Assembly (NCBI GenBank): GCA_001730085.1
Contig: MDLB01000095.1
Span: 1 to 32,670, forward strand
Origin: PVC group bacterium (ex Bugula neritina AB1)
GTDB taxonomy: Bacteria; GCA-001730085
Length of the DNA stretch: 32,670 nt
Direction: 5' to 3'
The number at the start of each line of letters is the position of its first letter. Position 1 is the stretch's first letter. The notes under the pieces are model-generated. The model worked only from the letters and a program-made list of their open reading frames with translations. It was not told the DNA's origin and did no database searches. Positions 29,201 through 32,670 of the stretch are shown here, in pieces. Both the position numbers and the translations under genes were made by a program.

Positions 29201-30844
29201 CAATGTCCTTAAACTCATAACAGACTCTTCTCTGATAGGATCAATAGGAGGATTAGTAACCTGCGCAAAAAGTTGATGAAAATAATTAAAAAGATTAACA
29301 GATCTATTAGATAAAACAGCAACGGGAGTATCATTCCCCATTGATCCAATAGCTTCCATTCCTGTTGCCATCATTGGGCGCATCAAAATATTCAAATCTT
29401 CTAAGGTATAACCAAAGCACTGCTGTTTTTCCAAAAGGCCAGTAAACTCTGACTCAGAAACAGGCTTAGAAGAGGGCAAGTCTGCAATCTTTTTTTGCCT
29501 TGCTTCCACGAGATCACCGTAAGGCACATCTCGACTCACACTAAGCTTGATTGTTTCATCATCGAGACACATCTCACCTTTGTTTAAATCCAAAAGAAAC
29601 ATCTGACCGGGCCTTACTCTACCCTTCAAAACAACATCCTCGGGGAAAACATCCAAAGCTCCCTGCTCAGAAGCCATAACAAAAACATCATCCTTATCCA
29701 AAGAATAACGAGAAGGCCTAAGACCATTCCTATCAAGAATCGCACCTATACAGCAACCATCGGTAAACGCTACCGAAGACGGTCCATCCCAAGGTTCCAT
29801 AAAAGAGGAATGAAACTCATAAAAAGCTCTAATATCCGGATGTATTTCTTTATTTTTTTCCCAAGCCTGAGGAATCAACATCATCATAACATGTGGCAAA
29901 GAACGCCCAGACAAAGTTAAAAACTCAACCGCATTATCTAAAACAGAAGAGTCAGAACCATCTTCATCAATAATAGGACATATTTTTGACAACTCTTCAT
30001 CCGAAAACTTTGCTGACTTAAAAAGGTTTTCACGAGCCTTCATCCAGTTCATATTCCCACCAACTGTATTTATCTCACCATTATGAGCTAAATAGCGAAA
30101 AGGCTGTGCCAAAGGCCAACTAGGAAAAGTATTTGTTGAAAAACGACTATGAACCAAAGCCAATGCCGAAGCCATTTTAGGATGAGACAAGTCATCAAAA
30201 AAACCCGAAAGCTGATTCGTGATCAACTGCCCTTTATAAACAATAGTTTTGTAAGATAACGACCCCACATAATAATATTTTTTAGCACCTTCAAGCTTTT
30301 TCAGGACTTGAGCACGAACATATTTTCGGATAACAAACAATTTTCGCTCAAAATCCATATCATCAATACAAGATGCGTCCCTTTGGATAAAAACTTGAAA
30401 CATCGCAGGTTCCGTATCCAAAACCATCTGCCCCAAATCTCCACTATCTTTAGGAACAGATCTCCACCCAAGAACTTTTTGACCACACTCTTTGACACAA
30501 TCCTCAAAAAGAGTCTTACATTGCTCTTGAAGATTTTTCTGTGGGGGTAAAAAAACTTGTCCAACAGCATATTGTCCAAATTCTGGGACTTGGAATCCCA
30601 GTTCAGAAGATATTTCTAAAAAAAACTCATGCGGTAACTGGATCAAAATACCAGCACCATCTCCAGAGTTAGGCTCTGCACCTACAGCCCCTCGATGTTC
30701 CAGGTTTAAAAGCAACTGTATACCTTTTTGAACTATTGAGTGAGACTTTTTTCCTTTAGCATGAGCAACAAAACCTACACCACAAGCATCATGCTCAAAT
30801 CGAGGACAATAAAGTCCCTCCTTTGGGGGCAAAAAACGTAACAT
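26276..30844 (-). CDS. gltB: Glutamate synthase large subunit
   Basis: Glutaminase/synthase subunit that makes two glutamates from glutamine and 2-oxoglutarate. The 1522-aa protein has a 20-residue propeptide followed by catalytic Cys21 in DACGVGF, so it must be cut before Cys21 to become active. The Ntn amidotransferase domain (EHRGAVG, SGDGAG) is followed by the central domain, the FMN/synthase domain with the 3Fe-4S cysteines C1151, C1157 and C1162 (CHLNTCPVG), and the C-terminal beta-helix domain rich in G-x-x-G. No frameshift was found. GAGG lies 5 nt before ATG. It is the first gene of the leftward array, and a 537-bp region with a promoter precedes it. Confidence 0.98.
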   Translation of the reverse strand: MLRFLPPKEGLYCPRFEHDACGVGFVAHAKGKKSHSIVQKGIQLLLNLEHRGAVGAEPNSGDGAGILIQLPHEFFLEISSELGFQVPEFGQYAVGQVFLPPQKNLQEQCKTLFEDCVKECGQKVLGWRSVPKDSGDLGQMVLDTEPAMFQVFIQRDASCIDDMDFERKLFVIRKYVRAQVLKKLEGAKKYYYVGSLSYKTIVYKGQLITNQLSGFFDDLSHPKMASALALVHSRFSTNTFPSWPLAQPFRYLAHNGEINTVGGNMNWMKARENLFKSAKFSDEELSKICPIIDEDGSDSSVLDNAVEFLTLSGRSLPHVMMMLIPQAWEKNKEIHPDIRAFYEFHSSFMEPWDGPSSVAFTDGCCIGAILDRNGLRPSRYSLDKDDVFVMASEQGALDVFPEDVVLKGRVRPGQMFLLDLNKGEMCLDDETIKLSVSRDVPYGDLVEARQKKIADLPSSKPVSESEFTGLLEKQQCFGYTLEDLNILMRPMMATGMEAIGSMGNDTPVAVLSNRSVNLFNYFHQLFAQVTNPPIDPIREESVMSLRTLLGAQGNILDFSYDDKKQTEPLFIELASPVVSVEDLEKLKSLETSTLSTKVLSILFDLNTGSLEESLERICSQVVKEVEAGHSIIVLSDKEVSSSQAPIPSLLATAAVHHRLIEKGLRTECSLVVETGEAREVHHFAVLIGYGANAICPYLAFECVSDMKERRYLDVALDQKDAEANYIRAVNKGLLKIISKMGISTIQSYRGAQIFEAIGLGEDLVDRYFCGTPSRIGGIGLVEIQKETLIRHSSAYPEAHLSLNSNDESKVSDKILGDRSSLETGGYYHWRQRGEAHIFSPEVVHTLQRSVRQNSYDTYKKFTTLIDDQKESFLTLRGLLDFKETESIPLEEVESVESICRRFATGAMSYGSISKEAHMALAVAMNRIGAKSNTGEGGEDPERFSVFENGDNACSAIKQVASGRFGVTSDYLVHSEEIQIKIAQGAKPGEGGQLPGHKVDEAIAKVRHSTPGVGLISPPPHHDIYSIEDLAQLIFDLKNANDEARVSVKLVSEVGVGTIAVGVTKAYSDVVLIAGYDGGTGASPQTSIKHAGLPWELGLAETHQTLVKNRLRNRVVLQADGQMRTGRDLAIATLLGAEEWGVATAGLVALGCILMRKCHLNTCPVGIATQDKDLRNLYHGEVDHVVNYFRFMAQDLRETMAKLGFRTVNEMVGRSDKLKSRDNIKHWKAKTLNLESLLYKMSECEDGKAYAFEKQANVLEDAFDYKLFEKSSDAIRSQKPFRDDVQLKNTQRTFGAILSSKVTKIYGAKGLPQDTLHFKCKGTGGQSFGAFTVPGVTLEMEGDANDYFGKGMCGGRLILYPPQKSSFVSNENVIVGNVAFYGATSGESFINGLAGERFCVRNSGVSVVVESIGDHGCEYMTGGRVVVLGEIGHNFAAGMSGGIAYIFDEKGVLASRINTGIVDLDPLETDEDLDEVSTLIRKHVDHTKSQKGQEILDDWENCRHKFIKVMPQDYKRVLRENQK

Positions 30845-30906
30845 ACCTACCTCTTTGTAAGAAAATATAAAATAAAAATAGCTGTGTTGAAAATCGATAC
30901 CATCTC

Positions 30907-30929
30907 CTTATCTTAATGTTAAGAATAAG
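30907..30929 (-). promoter_or_regulatory. Hairpin close to the gltB start
   Basis: On the - strand this reads as CTTAT-T-CTTAA-CA-TTAAG-ATAAG, a 10-bp stem with one bulged T and a 2-nt loop gap. It ends about 62 nt before the gltB ATG. No T tract follows on the - strand, so it is not a simple terminator for the leader. Confidence 0.4.
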
Positions 30930-31026
30930 AAGATTTTTAATTTCACTAAAGCGATCTCTTCTAGACAACTAGGGGGTCCCGTTTCACAGAGAATCTTAAC
31001 ATAAATCTGATCCACAGGCTTAAATC

Positions 31027-31053
31027 GGGTTTGCATAACCCTACGATGCAAAC
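31027..31053 (-). promoter_or_regulatory. Two mutually exclusive hairpins in the gltB leader
   Basis: On the leader RNA, GTTTGCA can pair with TGCAAAC (31047-31053 with 31029-31035, 11-nt loop), or GGGTT with AACCC (31037-31041 with 31027-31031, 5-nt loop). The two share bases and cannot form together. That is the geometry of a switch, but no known riboswitch class was recognised. Confidence 0.3.
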
Positions 31054-31206
31054 ATTAAAGCAAAATAATTAATAGCTCTGTCTGCAAAAATACTTTAAAA
31101 CAAAAGCCTTTTAAGTCCCTTAAATATAAAGTAGGGAATATTTTAAGATTTGATCATATCAAACCAAAAAACACAAAAAGCTTCTTTAAAGAATTAAACA
31201 CTCCAT

Positions 31207-31282
31207 GAACAGTCTCACGTACCTCTAAATCTAAACGATTTTAACAATAGTTCACATAATCAAGAGATATTTGAGACTGTCC
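31207..31282 (-). ncRNA. Candidate structured leader or small RNA upstream of gltB
   Basis: Beginning about 11 nt after the predicted start site (near 31293), an 11-bp stem (31272-31282 with 31207-31217; 10 Watson-Crick pairs and one G-U) closes a 54-nt loop that has a further CTCT/AGAG helix inside. A CTC/GAG pair may extend the base. Downstream the RNA is U-rich around 31165-31195, but the hairpin there is too weak to be a sure terminator. It could be a free RNA of about 110 nt or part of the gltB leader. Confidence 0.35.
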
Positions 31283-31299
31283 AAAGAGCTATGAATATA

Positions 31300-31328
31300 A
31301 TTATAGGGTAAAACCATTAAAAATTCAA
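31300..31328 (-). promoter_or_regulatory. Sigma-70 promoter directed toward gltB
   Basis: On the - strand TTGAAT (31323-31328) and TATAAT (31300-31305) are separated by 17 bp. The predicted start, near 31293, gives gltB a leader of about 450 nt. This is the best promoter seen anywhere in the region between the transposon remnant and gltB. Confidence 0.65.
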
Positions 31329-31353
31329 GTTTCTTTTCTTTACTTAATCATGT

Positions 31354-31365
31354 TGAGTATACTCA
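31354..31365 (-). mobile_element. Possible IS200/IS605-type right-end hairpin
   Basis: TGAGTATACTCA is a perfect 12-bp palindrome lying 16 bp beyond the tnpB stop. On the - strand it runs directly into TCAA, the cleavage tetranucleotide known for the right end of IS608. The position downstream of tnpB is where an IS605-family end should be. The other end cannot be placed because the gene is truncated. Confidence 0.4.
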
Positions 31366-31381
31366 TGACATGCTCCCTCCA

Positions 31382-32012
31382 CTAAACAGCTAAAGCTTTT
31401 ATATTGGGGGATTCTTTCGACCTACCTACCTTATGAGGCAACCCTTTCGCCTTAGACCCTACGCTGATAGGTATTTTTAAGGAGGAACTCTTTACAAATT
31501 CACTCTGCCCGAGCGACTCAACTAAACATTGTTGTTTGATATTTTTGGCGGCATTGATATCTCTATCTAGCTCCATCCCACAAGAAGGGCATAGCCACTT
31601 CCTAATGATTAATGGGCGCTTTTTTGATTTATAACTACAATTATGTAAAATCTTAGAACTAGCGAAAAAAAAGAGAGACTTTTATCATTTTTTTCACATA
31701 CAAATCACTTTTATACTTTAAAAATGTGATAAATATTGACCATTCTGCATCATGGATTGACTTAGAAAGTTTTTTATTTTTTACCATTCCTTTGATATTC
31801 AAATCTTCTACCGCAAATATTGTTACTTGGTTTTTGACAACAAGTTCATACGTTAGTTTGTGATGAATATCTTTTCTAGTGTTTTTTATTTTTTCATAAA
31901 TATTGGCAACTTTATATTTTTGTTTCTTTCGATTGATTGCGTTTTTTGATTTTCTACACAAAAATTTTTGTTCTATTGCTAATTTTTTTGATATTTTTTC
32001 AGTATTTTTTGG
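31382..32012 (-). pseudogene. tnpB: Decayed tnpB (IS200/IS605-family RNA-guided nuclease) fragment
   Basis: Only the rear half of a TnpB/OrfB remains. From about 32012 the frame reads TEKISKKLAIEQKFL, then RKDIHHKL, AVEDLNIKGM (RuvC-II glutamate), KNKKLSKSIHDAEW and KVSLFF. An extra T in an 8-T run (complement of A 31665-31672) then moves it to a TAG at 31659. The next frame continues ASSKILHNCSYK, WLCPSCG and the RuvC-III motif DRDINAAKNI to the TAG at 31382. The first zinc-finger half reads LHNC instead of the usual C-x-x-C. RuvC-I and the DNA-binding N-terminus are missing beyond a stop at 32013-32015. The gene is therefore dead unless translation shifts frame, and even then it lacks its front half. 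Confidence 0.88.
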
Positions 32013-32043
32013 TTATTTTTTTTATCATTTCAAGCCGAGAAGA

Positions 32044-32077
32044 CCTCTTCCTTTAGGTTGAGGATGAGAGGCTTTTT
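32044..32077 (+). terminator. Hairpin with T tract between the two tnpB genes
   Basis: CCTCTT (32044-32049) can pair with GAGAGG (32066-32071, one G-U), and a CTTTTT run follows at once. This looks like a terminator on the + strand. It may also be part of a transposon end or of the RNA scaffold region of an IS605-type element. No + strand gene ends just before it. Confidence 0.4.
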
Positions 32078-32157
32078 CACAGATATTAAAAATGTGGAGA
32101 GCTTTGGTTTTTAATATATTTTTTAATTTTCCATAGAGCCTATGTTAAAGTGTGTGA

Positions 32158-32670
32158 ATGAAAAAAGTTAAGAGTTTTAAATTTAAATTAAAATTAAAAA
32201 GTAAAGAACAAGAAATTACTTTGAAGAAAAATCTTGGTTGTAATCGTTTTGTTTGGAACAAAGCTCTTGCTATTCAAAAGGAAAGACTGGAGAACAAGCA
32301 AAAGCTTTTGAGCTGGTACGAACTTGACTGGTGGAAAAATAATTTTTGGAAGAAAAGCGAAGAATATGATTTCTTAAAAGAGGTTTCGTCGCAACCACTT
32401 AATCAAACGTTGAAAATGTTAGATAGAGCTATTTGGGATTGTTTGACGAAAAAAGTCAAAGGACGGGGATTCCCTAGATTCAAACATAAAAAATCAGACT
32501 CAGGATTTAGATACCCTGTAGGTGTCAAAATAAAAAACAAACAAGTATTTCTTCCTAAAATAGGCTGGGTGCATTTTTTCAAGAGCCAAGAAGTAATAGG
32601 TACTCCCAAAAATGCCACTGTGACTTATTATGCAGGTGATTGGTTCGTTTCTATTCAGACGGAGATTGAG
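32158..32670 (+). CDS. tnpB: TnpB, RNA-guided nuclease of IS200/IS605 family (5' part)
   Basis: An uninterrupted frame of 171 codons runs from ATG 32158 off the right edge. The N-terminus MKKVKSFKFKLK, then CNRFVWNKALAIQKE, QPLNQTLKMLDRAIWDC, KGRGFPRFKHKK and RYPVGVKIKNKQVFLPKIG match the helix-turn-helix and wedge-like front half of TnpB/OrfB proteins. The catalytic RuvC part lies outside the window, so activity cannot be judged. No good ribosome binding site is seen before the ATG. A small hairpin, CATA-gagcc-TATG (at about 32132-32144), lies just upstream and may mark the element's left end. It is transcribed away from the - strand tnpB remnant. Confidence 0.9.
   Translation, partial: MKKVKSFKFKLKLKSKEQEITLKKNLGCNRFVWNKALAIQKERLENKQKLLSWYELDWWKNNFWKKSEEYDFLKEVSSQPLNQTLKMLDRAIWDCLTKKVKGRGFPRFKHKKSDSGFRYPVGVKIKNKQVFLPKIGWVHFFKSQEVIGTPKNATVTYYAGDWFVSIQTEIE

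Larger units (their letters stand above)
30845..31206. other. Long gltB leader region without a gene
   Basis: No coding frame of credible length or composition was found on either strand. The stretch holds the hairpins listed separately (30907-30929 and 31027-31053) and otherwise looks like AT-rich leader DNA. Confidence 0.5.

Noticed and set aside
30845-31381. tRNA, 6S RNA or a named riboswitch in the gltB upstream region
   Set aside because: No cloverleaf, no 6S-like long rod with a central bubble, and no consensus core of a known riboswitch could be matched; only generic hairpins remain.
32025-32105. A - strand open stretch of about 28 codons ending ASHPQPKGRGLLGLK
   Set aside because: Too short, stopped upstream in the same frame, and overlaps the hairpin with T tract; more likely part of a transposon end than a gene.

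Overview
The window is AT-rich bacterial DNA from a diderm (Gram-negative-type) organism. It carries separate SecD and SecF, a heterodimeric carbamoyl-phosphate synthase and glutamate synthase, a GldA/F/G plus DUF4340 membrane system, and three proteins with N-terminal signal peptides. The sequence alone does not fix the phylum. The short SecD, the Gld-type operon and a 2509-residue secreted protein would suit several poorly cultured, possibly host-associated lineages, but that is a guess.

Left region (1-11,005, + strand): the tail of a DDE/integrase-core transposase, then three secreted proteins of 354, 317 and 2509 aa, separated by gaps with no recognisable gene. The first has a consensus sigma-70 promoter, a strong ribosome binding site and a strong terminator. 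By eye, all three share a signal-peptide motif and a C-terminal domain laid out like an M48/minigluzincin metallopeptidase that has lost its zinc-binding histidines. I think this is the most novel content of the window. The giant protein also has an acidic, serine-rich linker with a 240/231-bp tandem duplication and two smaller duplications.

Middle region (11,098-30,844, all - strand): twelve tightly packed genes, in transcription order gltB, gltD, carA, carB, gldA-like ATPase, gldF-like permease, gldG-like protein, DUF4340 protein, PP2C phosphatase, secD, secF, recJ. Gaps are at most 54 bp, and many junctions overlap by 4-14 nt with GTG or TTG starts, so long polycistronic transcripts and translational coupling are likely. 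The first four genes assimilate ammonium/glutamine nitrogen into glutamate and carbamoyl phosphate. The next four form a membrane-anchored ABC system. A serine/threonine phosphatase, the SecDF export motor and a single-strand DNA exonuclease follow.

Right region (30,845-32,670): a 537-bp gltB upstream region with a good promoter and a long potentially structured leader. Then comes a decayed - strand tnpB (5'-truncated, with a one-base frameshift in a homopolymer) with an IS605-like end hairpin. Last, head-to-head with it, is the intact 5' part of a second tnpB that runs off the right edge. I saw no rRNA, tRNA or CRISPR array.
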